In this document: piece by piece, positions 1 to 6,861 of the stretch | Layout: every line of letters starts with the position of its first letter | Numbering within the stretch: the first letter of the stretch is position 1 | Assembly: GCA_016208645.1 (NCBI GenBank) | Contig: JACQXP010000106.1 | Coordinates: forward strand, 1-43,879 | Source of the DNA: Candidatus Methylomirabilota bacterium | Lineage (GTDB): Bacteria > Methylomirabilota > Methylomirabilia > Methylomirabilales > 2-02-FULL-66-22 | Direction: 5' to 3' | DNA: 43,879 nucleotides | Program-made: the position numbers and the translations under genes | Notes under the pieces: model-generated | Databases searched by the model: none | What the model was told of the DNA's origin: nothing | The model's input: only the letters and a program-made list of their open reading frames with translations

Positions 1-116
1 CGGGCAGAGGCCCAGCCGTGGGGTGGGACGGGGTGGTCCGCCACCAGTCTTGGGGCCCGCAGTTGTCAGACCCAACGCGAACTTCGGAACCCTTCGATAA
101 TCCTGAATAAATTCTC
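1..116. other. Window edge, no gene seen
   Basis: GC-rich sequence before the mraZ promoter. No ORF with a start, ribosome site or recognisable protein is visible on either strand. It could be the 3' part of an upstream gene or RNA cut by the window edge. I compared it with the end of RNase P RNA, which lies next to mraZ in some proteobacteria, and did not find its conserved 3' core. Confidence 0.4.
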
Positions 117-144
117 TTGACACGGCGTTTTGGCCATGTATATT
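117..144 (+). promoter_or_regulatory. Sigma70-type promoter of the dcw cluster
   Basis: A perfect -35 box TTGACA (117-122) is followed after 16 bases by TATATT (139-144). It lies about 85 bases before mraZ, in an AT-rich patch of otherwise GC-rich DNA, and directly upstream of the MraZ-type repeats. It is the best promoter in the first 18 kb and probably drives the whole division cluster. Confidence 0.75.
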
Positions 145-156
145 GTCGCCGCTAAG

Positions 157-180
157 TGGGATGAAGTGGGAGAAAATGGT
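157..180 (+). promoter_or_regulatory. MraZ operator (TGGG direct repeats)
   Basis: Three direct repeats with an exact 10-base period: TGGG at 157-160, TGGG at 167-170 and TGGT at 177-180, separated by six-base spacers. MraZ is known to bind several TGGG-type repeats of about this spacing in its own promoter region. The array lies just downstream of the -10 box, where bound MraZ would block transcription, so self-repression of the cluster is likely. Confidence 0.75.
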
Positions 181-227
181 TTAACATCCCATCTCAGTCC
201 CATCCAGTGGGGTTTGTGAGACGCGCC

Positions 228-659
228 ATGTTCCGAGGCCAATTCGAACACGCCATAGACGACAAGGGGCGCCTCAGCATCCCGGCGAAGCTCCGCGAGG
301 CGCTCAGGAAAGAGAAGACGCTGGTGCTGACCAGCTTCGACGCGTACATCACCGCATTTCCGATGAAGGCGTGGCGGGTCATCGAGGACCGCATCCGTTC
401 CAATCCGACGTTCAAGCGGGACATGCGCGACTTCCTTCGGGTGGTCTACTCGTCGGCGGAGGATGTGGAGATTGATCCCCAGGGGCGGATCCTGATCTCG
501 CAGGCCCTGCGCCAGCGCGCCGGGATCACGCGGGACGTGGTGATCCTGGGCGTCATGGACCAGATCGAGATCTGGGACAAGGCCCGCTGGACGGAGAAGG
601 CGGGGGCGGCCCCCTCGCCCGAGGAACTCTCGGCCAAGCTGGGCGAGCTGGGCGTCTAG
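228..659 (+). CDS. mraZ: MraZ transcriptional regulator
   Basis: MraZ is the first gene of dcw clusters. It is a ring-forming DNA-binding protein of the SpoVT/AbrB swapped-hairpin fold, made of two tandem MraZ domains, which represses its own promoter. The ATG at 228 gives 143 residues, the usual length, with the family N-terminus MFRGQFEHAID followed by DxKGRLSIPAK. A second DPQGRILI motif about 75 residues later marks the second domain. An in-frame GTG at 207 would add seven residues and is less likely because MraZ proteins normally begin at MFRG. TGGG repeats typical of its binding site lie just upstream. The next gene begins about 250 bases later, after a structured stretch. Confidence 0.95.
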   Translation: MFRGQFEHAIDDKGRLSIPAKLREALRKEKTLVLTSFDAYITAFPMKAWRVIEDRIRSNPTFKRDMRDFLRVVYSSAEDVEIDPQGRILISQALRQRAGITRDVVILGVMDQIEIWDKARWTEKAGAAPSPEELSAKLGELGV

Positions 660-698
660 AGAACGACATGCCGACCCAATGCAACCGCAAATGAACGT

Positions 699-886
699 CC
701 GCCCGTGGCGGATCTTGCCAGGCCGTAACCTTTGCGAACCGGGCGGATCCGCCAATGGCGCGACAGATGAACGCAGATGGGCATGTCAATAACGAAAAGC
801 AATACCGGCGACGCTCGAGTGAGACCCGAGCGATTGCCGGGTGTGCGCTGTCCGTTCTCCCAGGCGCCGATGCCCGGTGAGGACGG
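699..886 (+). promoter_or_regulatory. Structured leader between mraZ and the next gene
   Basis: The 248-base gap 660-907 has no convincing ORF but holds several inverted repeats. TGGCGGATC (706-714) pairs perfectly with 746-754. CCGCCCG (699-705) pairs perfectly with 740-746, and the two helices exclude each other at their right arms. A two-part stem lies at 805-840 (CCGGC plus CGCTCG arms). An 8-bp stem with one G-U pair lies at 852-859/879-886 and ends 11 bases before the Shine-Dalgarno site of the next gene. No T-run follows, so these are not intrinsic terminators. The mutually exclusive helices suggest a regulatory RNA, but I matched no known riboswitch. Confidence 0.35.
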
Positions 887-907
887 GCGGTGGTAAAGGG
901 AGGACAC

Positions 908-1114
908 ATGGCACAGCCACGGCAGGGGCAACCGGCGCGCAAACGTCGCCGGACCGCACGACGGTGGACCCTGGGGGCCACGGCACCCGGCTGGCTCCGC
1001 CGGGTCTGGGAGGACCGCCTCCGGGAGGTTCCAAAGCCGGACGATCTCGGTGCCAGGCGAAAGAAGGTCTCGGATCTGGACCCGGCTCACATCCGACGCA
1101 TCGCCTATCTCTAG
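908..1114 (+). CDS. Small basic protein of unknown function
   Basis: A 68-residue protein starting at ATG 908 behind a strong ribosome site (GGGAGG at 898-903). It is rich in Arg and Lys (an RKRRR cluster near residue 12) and ends in a more polar helix-like segment with KPDDLG and DPAHIRRIAYL. No membrane segment or cysteine is seen. It lies between mraZ and a STAS-domain gene, with the stop 10 bases before the next start, so the two are probably co-translated. I do not recognise the family. Nucleic acid binding is possible from the charge alone. Confidence 0.6.
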   Translation: MAQPRQGQPARKRRRTARRWTLGATAPGWLRRVWEDRLREVPKPDDLGARRKKVSDLDPAHIRRIAYL

Positions 1115-1124
1115 GAGGAGACCC

Positions 1125-1496
1125 ATGCTGGTTCGCTGGTCGGAACCCCACAAGGTAGCCGTCATCGATCCGCAGGGCGACCTGGGCATCCGCACCATGG
1201 TGGAGATCAAGAATACCGTCGGCGCCCTGCTGCGCGACGGCTGCCGAACGCTGATCGTGGATTGCCGCGGGGTCCAGCGCGTGGAGGCGATGGGCCTGGG
1301 CGTCCTGGTGGAGCGCCTGTGCCGCGCCCGCGACCTGGGCGGCACGCTGGCGCTGGCCGGCGTGGGCCCGGAACTGGCGGGACGGATGCAGGAGCTGCGC
1401 GTGGATTCCCTGTTCCAGGCATTCGAGTCGGTCCAGGCTGCCCTGAATATCCTGGTCGGGATCCAACCCGAGGCGGTGGCAGCCCTGGCCGCCTAG
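1125..1496 (+). CDS. STAS-domain protein (anti-sigma-factor-antagonist-like)
   Basis: A 123-residue single STAS domain, the fold of SpoIIAA/RsbV, in which a phosphorylatable serine controls binding to a partner-switch kinase. The start ATG at 1125 follows AGGAGGAG. The conserved core strand and helix are visible as LIVDCRGV (43-50) and GLGVLVERL (57-65). The usual DSSGLG phosphosite reads E54-A55-M56-G-L-G here, so both serines are lost and the aspartate is glutamate. The protein therefore probably cannot be switched by serine phosphorylation and may act as a constitutive binder or scaffold. Its stop overlaps the rsmH start by one base (TAGTG). A STAS gene inside a dcw cluster is unusual. Confidence 0.85.
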   Translation: MLVRWSEPHKVAVIDPQGDLGIRTMVEIKNTVGALLRDGCRTLIVDCRGVQRVEAMGLGVLVERLCRARDLGGTLALAGVGPELAGRMQELRVDSLFQAFESVQAALNILVGIQPEAVAALAA

Positions 1497-2425
1497 TGAT
1501 CGGACACGCCCCGGTCCTGCGAGCGGAGGTCCAGGCGCTCCTCCAGCCCAGGCCGGGGGGTCGGTATCTGGACGCCACGGTCGGCCTGGGCGGGCATGCG
1601 GAGGCCATCCTCCGGGCCAGCGAACCGACCGGGACGCTCCTCGGGATCGATCGGGATGGCGAGGCCCTGGGCCTGGCGAGCCAACGACTGGCGCCGTACG
1701 GGCCGCGCGTGAGGCTGCTCCAGGGACGCTACGAGGCGCTGGCGGACCTGGTGGCCGCCGAAGGAGGATTCGACGGCATCCTGTTCGACCTGGGGGCCTC
1801 ATCGCTGCAACTGGATTCGGCGGCCCGCGGCTTCTCCTTCGGGCGCGAGGGGCCCCTGGACATGCGGATGGACCAGAGCGGCGGGGAGACGGCGGCGGAC
1901 CTGGTGAACCGTCTCCCGGAGCGGGACCTGGCGGACCTGATCTTCCGCTGGGGCGAAGAGCGATGGTCCCGGAAGATCGCGCGCGCCATCGCGGAGGCGC
2001 GCCGGCGCGAAGCGATCCGGACGACCACCGCCCTGGCAGACATCGTGGCCCGCGCCATTCCCAGGGGGGCCTGGCCGCGACACATCCATCCCGCGACCCG
2101 CACGTTCCAGGCGCTGCGCATCGCCGTGAACGAGGAGCTGACGGGGCTCGGCCCCGCCCTGGAGGGGGCCGCGGATCTCCTCCGGCCCGGCGGGCGCATG
2201 GCGGTCATCAGCTTCCACTCGCTGGAGGATCGCATCGTGAAACAGACCTGGCGGCGGCTGGAGGCGTTGGAGCGGGGCCGCATCCTGACGAAGCGGCCCG
2301 TCACGCCCGGCGAGGCCGAGATCGCCGCCAACCCGCGGGCGCGCAGCGCGAAGCTGCGGGTCATGGAACGGGCACCCGGGGCCCGGGCCCGGGGGATTCC
2401 GGACTCCTTCGGAGAGGCGGCCTGA
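1496..2425 (+). CDS. rsmH: 16S rRNA m4C1402 methyltransferase RsmH
   Basis: RsmH (MraW) uses S-adenosylmethionine to N4-methylate C1402 in the decoding centre of 16S rRNA and is a constant member of dcw clusters. The GTG start at 1496 overlaps the STAS stop, giving 309 residues, the family norm. The protein opens with HAPVL, followed by the SAM-binding segment LDATVGLGGHAEAIL and GIDRD. The target-recognition part contains FDLGASSLQLD and GFSF, and the C-terminal half holds THPxxR-like ATRTFQALRIAVNEEL and ISFHSLEDRIVK. These are all classical RsmH blocks. It is followed by ftsL after one base. Confidence 0.95.
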   Translation: MIGHAPVLRAEVQALLQPRPGGRYLDATVGLGGHAEAILRASEPTGTLLGIDRDGEALGLASQRLAPYGPRVRLLQGRYEALADLVAAEGGFDGILFDLGASSLQLDSAARGFSFGREGPLDMRMDQSGGETAADLVNRLPERDLADLIFRWGEERWSRKIARAIAEARRREAIRTTTALADIVARAIPRGAWPRHIHPATRTFQALRIAVNEELTGLGPALEGAADLLRPGGRMAVISFHSLEDRIVKQTWRRLEALERGRILTKRPVTPGEAEIAANPRARSAKLRVMERAPGARARGIPDSFGEAA

Positions 2426-2426
2426 C

Positions 2427-2789
2427 GTGTCGCAGGCGATCGGCAGCACCAGCCCCGGCGTCCGGGTCGCCCAGCGGCCCGTGGCGCGGCCCCCCGCGGC
2501 CCGGTGGGAATGGCTGGCGGTCCTCTCGCCCGCGGTCCTGGGCCTCCTGATCCTGGCGGCGGCCCTGCTCTACGTGTGGCAGCACACCAGCGTGGTCCGG
2601 CTGGGCTACGAGATCGAGCGGCTGCGGGAGCGCCAGGCGGCCCTGGTCCAGGAGAACAAGGGCCTGCGGCTCGAGCTGGGGCAGCTCCGCTCCCTCCGGC
2701 GCGTGGAGGACATCGCGCGCAGGCGTCTGGGGATGGTGGCACCCAAGCCGGGACAGGTCGTGGTGATCCCGGAGCCGGTGGTCCAATAG
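2427..2789 (+). CDS. ftsL: Cell division protein FtsL-like
   Basis: A 120-residue bitopic protein in the position always taken by ftsL, between rsmH and ftsI. The GTG start at 2427 has a GGAG ribosome site overlapping the rsmH end. Residues about 28-50 form one hydrophobic membrane helix (LAVLSPAVLGLLILAAAL). Residues about 55-90 form a leucine-rich coiled coil (EIERLRERQAAL and following), and the end carries the VEDIARRRLGMV motif typical of FtsL/DivIC. FtsL joins FtsB and FtsQ in the periplasm and activates FtsW-FtsI. Sequence is poorly conserved in this family, so position and architecture carry the call. Confidence 0.85.
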   Translation: MSQAIGSTSPGVRVAQRPVARPPAARWEWLAVLSPAVLGLLILAAALLYVWQHTSVVRLGYEIERLRERQAALVQENKGLRLELGQLRSLRRVEDIARRRLGMVAPKPGQVVVIPEPVVQ

Positions 2790-2845
2790 GCCCATGTACA
2801 CCCCGCAATGATCGGCCGGCACGGCAGGGAGGAAGCCTGACAGAC

Positions 2846-4543
2846 ATGCGGCGTCGCATCCTCGGCATCTTCCTCCTGCTCTTCCTGAGCCTCGGCGGCG
2901 TTGCGGCGAAGCTCTTCTTCCTCCAGATCCAGCAGGGCGACCGCCTGGCGGAGGGCGCCACCAAGCAGTACCAGCGGCGCCTGCCGGTCCTCTCTCGCCG
3001 GGGCACGATCTCCGATCGGACCGGCCGCGAGCTGGCCGTGAGCCTGAAGGTCACCTCGGTCTTCGCCCAGCCGGCCGCCATCGAGGATGCGGCCGGGACG
3101 GCCAAGACGCTGGCCCCCATCCTGGGCCAACCCGCCAAGGACGTCCTGGCCCGGCTCACCACCGACAAGCCCTTCGTGTGGCTGGAGCGCCAACTGGACC
3201 CGCCCAAGGCGGCGGCCATCACCGACCTGAATCTCCGGGGCATCGGTCTGTTCCCGGAGAGCCGCCGGTACTATCCCCGGCAGGAGCTGGCGGCCCACGT
3301 CCTGGGCCTGGTAGGCCTGGACGACCGCGGCCTCGAGGGGCTGGAGCACCAGTACGACGGCCTTTTGGGGGGCCAGCCGCAGTTCGTGGTGGCCCAACAG
3401 GACGCCCTGGGACGGATCATCTTCCGCCAGGAAGAGTCGAGACCGCAGGCCCCAATCTTTGACCTCACCCTGACCATTGACGAGGTGATCCAGTACATCG
3501 CCGAGCGGGAACTGGCCCGCGCGGTGGAGCGCTCCCGGGCCAAGGCCGGAACCGCGATCGTGATGGATCCCTCGACCGGCGACATCCTGGCCCTGGCGAA
3601 CCAGCCGACCTATGATCCCAACACCTATCGCAAGACCACCAGCGCCGCCCGCCGCAACCGGGCCGTCACCGATGCCTTCGAGCCCGGCTCGGTCTTCAAG
3701 GTGATCCTCCTGGCCGGCGCCCTGGAGGAAGGGGTGGTCCGCCCGGGCGACCGGTTCCACGGGGAGAACGGGGCCATCGAGGTGAGCGGCGTCACCATCC
3801 GGGATCACGAGAAGTACGGGTGGCTGACGGTCCAACAGATCCTGGCCCAGTCCAGCAACGTGGGCGCCATCAAGATCGGGCAGAAGCTGGGCAAGAGCCT
3901 CTACTACCACTACATCAGCGGCTTCGGCTTCGGCAGCCCGACGGGGCTGGACCTGCCCGGGGAGACGCCGGGCCTCATGCGGCGCCCCCGGGGCTGGTCG
4001 GCCCTGTCCCTGTCGGTCCTGTCCCTGGGGCAGGAGATCTCGGTGACACCCGTGCAGATCGCCGCGGCCTTCTCGGCCGTGGCCAACGGCGGGAACCTGG
4101 TCCGTCCCCACGTCGTGCGCGGCCTGCGGTCGGTGGACGGCTCGCTCTCCCGCCAGGTGGAGCCGGTGGTGATCCGCCGCGTCATCTCCCCGGAGACGGC
4201 GCGGATGCTCCTGGACATGCTGCGGGGCGTGGTGGAGGAGGGCACGGGCAAGGAAGCGGCCCTGGAGGAGTATAGCGTGGCGGGCAAGACCGGTACGGCA
4301 CAGAAGCTGGATCCCGCCACCGGCCGCTATTCCCACCAGAAGGTCGTGGCCTCTTTCGTCGGCGCGGTTCCGGCCGAGGCCCCCCGGCTGGTGATCCTGG
4401 TACTGATTGACGAGCCCGAGACGCTCCGCTGGGGCGGCTCCGTCGCCGCGCCCACGTTCCGGGAGATCGCCCGGGACGCCCTGAAGTATCTTCAAGTGCC
4501 GCCCTCGCCGGCGCGCGACGTGCGGCTGGTCCGCGCGAGCTAG
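2846..4543 (+). CDS. ftsI: Division transpeptidase FtsI (PBP3)
   Basis: FtsI cross-links septal peptidoglycan as the class B penicillin-binding partner of FtsW. The ATG at 2846 lies behind GGGAGGAAG and starts directly with a membrane anchor (RRRILGIFLLLFLSLGG). A dimerisation/pedestal domain follows (residues about 40-210), then the transpeptidase domain with all three catalytic motifs: S282-V-F-K285, S336-S-N338 and K481-T-G483. At 565 residues it is typical and has no C-terminal PASTA domains. The ORF stays open upstream, but that extension overlaps ftsL and lacks a ribosome site. murE begins two bases after its stop. Confidence 0.95.
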   Translation: MRRRILGIFLLLFLSLGGVAAKLFFLQIQQGDRLAEGATKQYQRRLPVLSRRGTISDRTGRELAVSLKVTSVFAQPAAIEDAAGTAKTLAPILGQPAKDVLARLTTDKPFVWLERQLDPPKAAAITDLNLRGIGLFPESRRYYPRQELAAHVLGLVGLDDRGLEGLEHQYDGLLGGQPQFVVAQQDALGRIIFRQEESRPQAPIFDLTLTIDEVIQYIAERELARAVERSRAKAGTAIVMDPSTGDILALANQPTYDPNTYRKTTSAARRNRAVTDAFEPGSVFKVILLAGALEEGVVRPGDRFHGENGAIEVSGVTIRDHEKYGWLTVQQILAQSSNVGAIKIGQKLGKSLYYHYISGFGFGSPTGLDLPGETPGLMRRPRGWSALSLSVLSLGQEISVTPVQIAAAFSAVANGGNLVRPHVVRGLRSVDGSLSRQVEPVVIRRVISPETARMLLDMLRGVVEEGTGKEAALEEYSVAGKTGTAQKLDPATGRYSHQKVVASFVGAVPAEAPRLVILVLIDEPETLRWGGSVAAPTFREIARDALKYLQVPPSPARDVRLVRAS

Positions 4544-4545
4544 CC

Positions 4546-6078
4546 ATGCGCCTGGACCAGCTCCTCTCGGGCTGGGCCGGGGCAGAGGTGACCGGTCCCA
4601 CCGCCGTCGAGATCACCGGCGTAGGCCACGATTCGCGGACGGTCGGCCCGGGGTCCCTGTTCGTGTGCATCCGGGGATTCCGGCAGGACGGTCACGCCTA
4701 CATCGCGGACGCCCGGGCCCGGGGCGCCGCGGCCGTCATGGTCGAGCAGGACCCCGCGGCGCTCCGCATCCCGGCGGGGATGACGGTGATCCGGGTGGGG
4801 AACACCCGCCTGGGCCTGGCCGCCGCGGCCGGCAAGTTCTTTGAGAACCCCAGTGCCTCCCTCCGCCTGATCGGCGTCACCGGGACCAACGGAAAGACCA
4901 CGACCGCCTATCTCGTGGAGGCGATCCTGGCGGCCGCGGGGCACACCGCCGGACTGCTCGGCACCATCGAGTACCGGTGCGGGGCGGTGACCTTCCCCGG
5001 AGAGCGGACCACGCCGGAATCGAGCGACCTGCAATCGCTGCTGGCCCGGATGCGCGATCTGCATGCCTGGGGGGCCGTCATGGAGGTCTCGTCCCACTCG
5101 CTGGCGCTCTCCCGGGTGGACGGGTGCGAGTTCGACGTGGGGATCTTCACCAATCTGACCCAGGACCACCTGGACTTCCACGGGACCATGGAGGCGTATG
5201 CCGAGGCCAAGGCCCGGCTGTTCCGGATGCTGGGGACGGACCGGCGGAAGCCGGGCGAGGCCGCGGCCGTGCTGAACGCCGACGATCCCCGGACGCCGCT
5301 CATGGCCCAGGCCACCCGGGCCCGCGTGATCCGCTATGGGATCGCGGCCGAGGCGGACCTCCGCGCGCGGGAGATGTCGCTGAGCCTGGCCGGGATCCGG
5401 GCGACTGTCACGTCGCCCTGGGGGGCCATGGAGATGGCCTCTCCCCTCGTCGGGCAGTACAACGTCGCCAACTGCCTGGGGGCCGCGGCCGCGGCCCTCC
5501 ACCTTGGCGTGGCCCCTGACCAGGTGATAACGGGGATCGCCAACCTTCGCGCCGTGCCGGGCCGCTTCGAGAAGGTGGAGGCGGGGCAGCCCTTCGGGGT
5601 CGTCGTGGACTATGCCCACACGCCGGATGCGCTGGAGCGGGTCCTCCAGACCGCCCGGGAGTTTGCGCGGGGCCGGGTCATCGCGGTCTTCGGCTGCGGC
5701 GGGGACCGGGACCGGGGCAAGCGCCCCCTGATGGGCGAGGCGGCGGCCCGCCTGGCGGACTTCGTGGTGGCGACCTCGGACAATCCGCGGAGCGAGGACC
5801 CGCTGGCCATCCTGGCGGAGATCGAGGCCGGAATCAAAAAGGCGTACGGCGGCTCCGACCGGCATGTTACAATTCCTGATCGCCGCGAGGCCCTGGGGGC
5901 CGCCCTGGCCCGGGCGCGGGCGGGCGATCTCGTGGTGATTGCGGGCAAGGGGCACGAGACCTACCAGGTTCTCCGAGACCGCACGATCCCCTTCGACGAT
6001 CGGGTGGTGGCGAAAGAGGCGTTGGCGACCCTGGGGTACGCCGGGCAGGGGCCCGGGGTGGTTTCCGGGGGCCGCTGA
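4546..6078 (+). CDS. murE: UDP-MurNAc-tripeptide synthetase MurE
   Basis: MurE adds the third amino acid to UDP-MurNAc-L-Ala-D-Glu in the cytoplasm using ATP. The 510-residue protein has the N-terminal UDP-binding domain (GVGHDSRTVGPGSLFV). The ATP P-loop is at residues 110-119 (GVTGTNGKTT), followed by EVSSHSLAL and NLTQDHLDFHGTM. A C-terminal ligase domain contains GCGGDRDRGKRPLM. The motif D412-N-P-R415 is the signature of enzymes that add meso-diaminopimelate rather than lysine, so the wall is predicted to be DAP-type. It is separated from ftsI by two bases. Confidence 0.96.
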   Translation: MRLDQLLSGWAGAEVTGPTAVEITGVGHDSRTVGPGSLFVCIRGFRQDGHAYIADARARGAAAVMVEQDPAALRIPAGMTVIRVGNTRLGLAAAAGKFFENPSASLRLIGVTGTNGKTTTAYLVEAILAAAGHTAGLLGTIEYRCGAVTFPGERTTPESSDLQSLLARMRDLHAWGAVMEVSSHSLALSRVDGCEFDVGIFTNLTQDHLDFHGTMEAYAEAKARLFRMLGTDRRKPGEAAAVLNADDPRTPLMAQATRARVIRYGIAAEADLRAREMSLSLAGIRATVTSPWGAMEMASPLVGQYNVANCLGAAAAALHLGVAPDQVITGIANLRAVPGRFEKVEAGQPFGVVVDYAHTPDALERVLQTAREFARGRVIAVFGCGGDRDRGKRPLMGEAAARLADFVVATSDNPRSEDPLAILAEIEAGIKKAYGGSDRHVTIPDRREALGAALARARAGDLVVIAGKGHETYQVLRDRTIPFDDRVVAKEALATLGYAGQGPGVVSGGR

Positions 6079-6090
6079 TGGAGTCTCTCC

Positions 6091-6861
6091 GTGTTGGCAC
6101 GAATCAACGGGCTGGACACCTACTTCAGCGTGGAGGGCCGGGGCGAACCCGTGGTCCTGCTCCACGGGTGGGGGGCCTCCAGCCAGAGCTTTGGCGGCCT
6201 CACGGCGGCCCTGGCGGAGGCCTTCCGCGTCCTGGCCGTGGACCTTCCCGGCTTCGGGTGGAGCCAGGCCCCGCCGGTCGCCTGGGGAATCGCGGACTAT
6301 GCGGGGCACGTCCTGCGGCTGCTCCAGGAGGCCGGGGTCGGCCGGGCGGCCCTCCTCGGCCACTCCTTCGGGGGACGGATCGCCATCGCGCTGGCGGCCA
6401 GGCAGCCGGCGCGGGTCTCCCGGCTGGTCCTGGTGGCCAGCGCCGGGATCCGGCCGCGGCGGCGCGCCGGCTACTATGCCCGCGTGGCCGCGGCCAAGCT
6501 GGCGAGGAGGTTTTTCTCCCTGCCCGGCTGGGGGGCCACCGGCGAGCGGATCATCGCGAGGGTGTCCGGGCGGCTCGGCTCCCGGGATTACCGCAGGGCG
6601 GGGCCGATGCGGCCCACCCTGGTGAAGGTGGGGAACGAGGATCTCACGCCCCTCTTGCCGGCGATCCAGGCGCCCACGCTGATCCTGTGGGGGGACCAGG
6701 ACCAGGAGGTGCCGAGGAGCGCGATGGAGACCGTGGCCGCCGGGATCCCGCGATCGCGCCTGGTGGTGTTCGGCGGGGCCGGTCATTTTCCCTTCCTGGA
6801 CGTGCCGGAGAAGTTCTGCGGGATGGTGAAAGACTTCTTGCAGGTGGGAGGAATGGCGTGA
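6091..6861 (+). CDS. Alpha/beta-fold hydrolase inside the dcw cluster
   Basis: A 256-residue alpha/beta hydrolase of the BioH/epoxide-hydrolase-like class with unknown substrate. The GTG start at 6091 is 12 bases after murE. Visible motifs are the oxyanion LLHGWG (H25-G26), the nucleophile elbow GHSFGG with S92, the acid in WGDQDQEVP and the catalytic histidine in GAGHFPF near the end. The cap region (about 120-180) is basic. No signal peptide is seen. Its stop overlaps the start of the following membrane-MurF gene (GTGA), so the two are translationally coupled. The position suggests a role linked to precursor synthesis or release at the membrane, but this is inference from context. Confidence 0.85.
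   Translation: MLARINGLDTYFSVEGRGEPVVLLHGWGASSQSFGGLTAALAEAFRVLAVDLPGFGWSQAPPVAWGIADYAGHVLRLLQEAGVGRAALLGHSFGGRIAIALAARQPARVSRLVLVASAGIRPRRRAGYYARVAAAKLARRFFSLPGWGATGERIIARVSGRLGSRDYRRAGPMRPTLVKVGNEDLTPLLPAIQAPTLILWGDQDQEVPRSAMETVAAGIPRSRLVVFGGAGHFPFLDVPEKFCGMVKDFLQVGGMA

Noticed and set aside
1..116. 3' end of RNase P RNA, which neighbours mraZ in some bacteria
   Set aside because: The conserved 3' core of RNase P RNA is not present in these bases.
207..227. GTG 207 as mraZ start
   Set aside because: MraZ proteins start at MFRG; the added residues are not conserved and the ATG at 228 gives the normal length.
699..754. Intrinsic terminator after mraZ
   Set aside because: No T-run follows the stems.
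805..840. Cyclic di-GMP riboswitch
   Set aside because: The stem is present but the conserved GEMM loop sequences are not.
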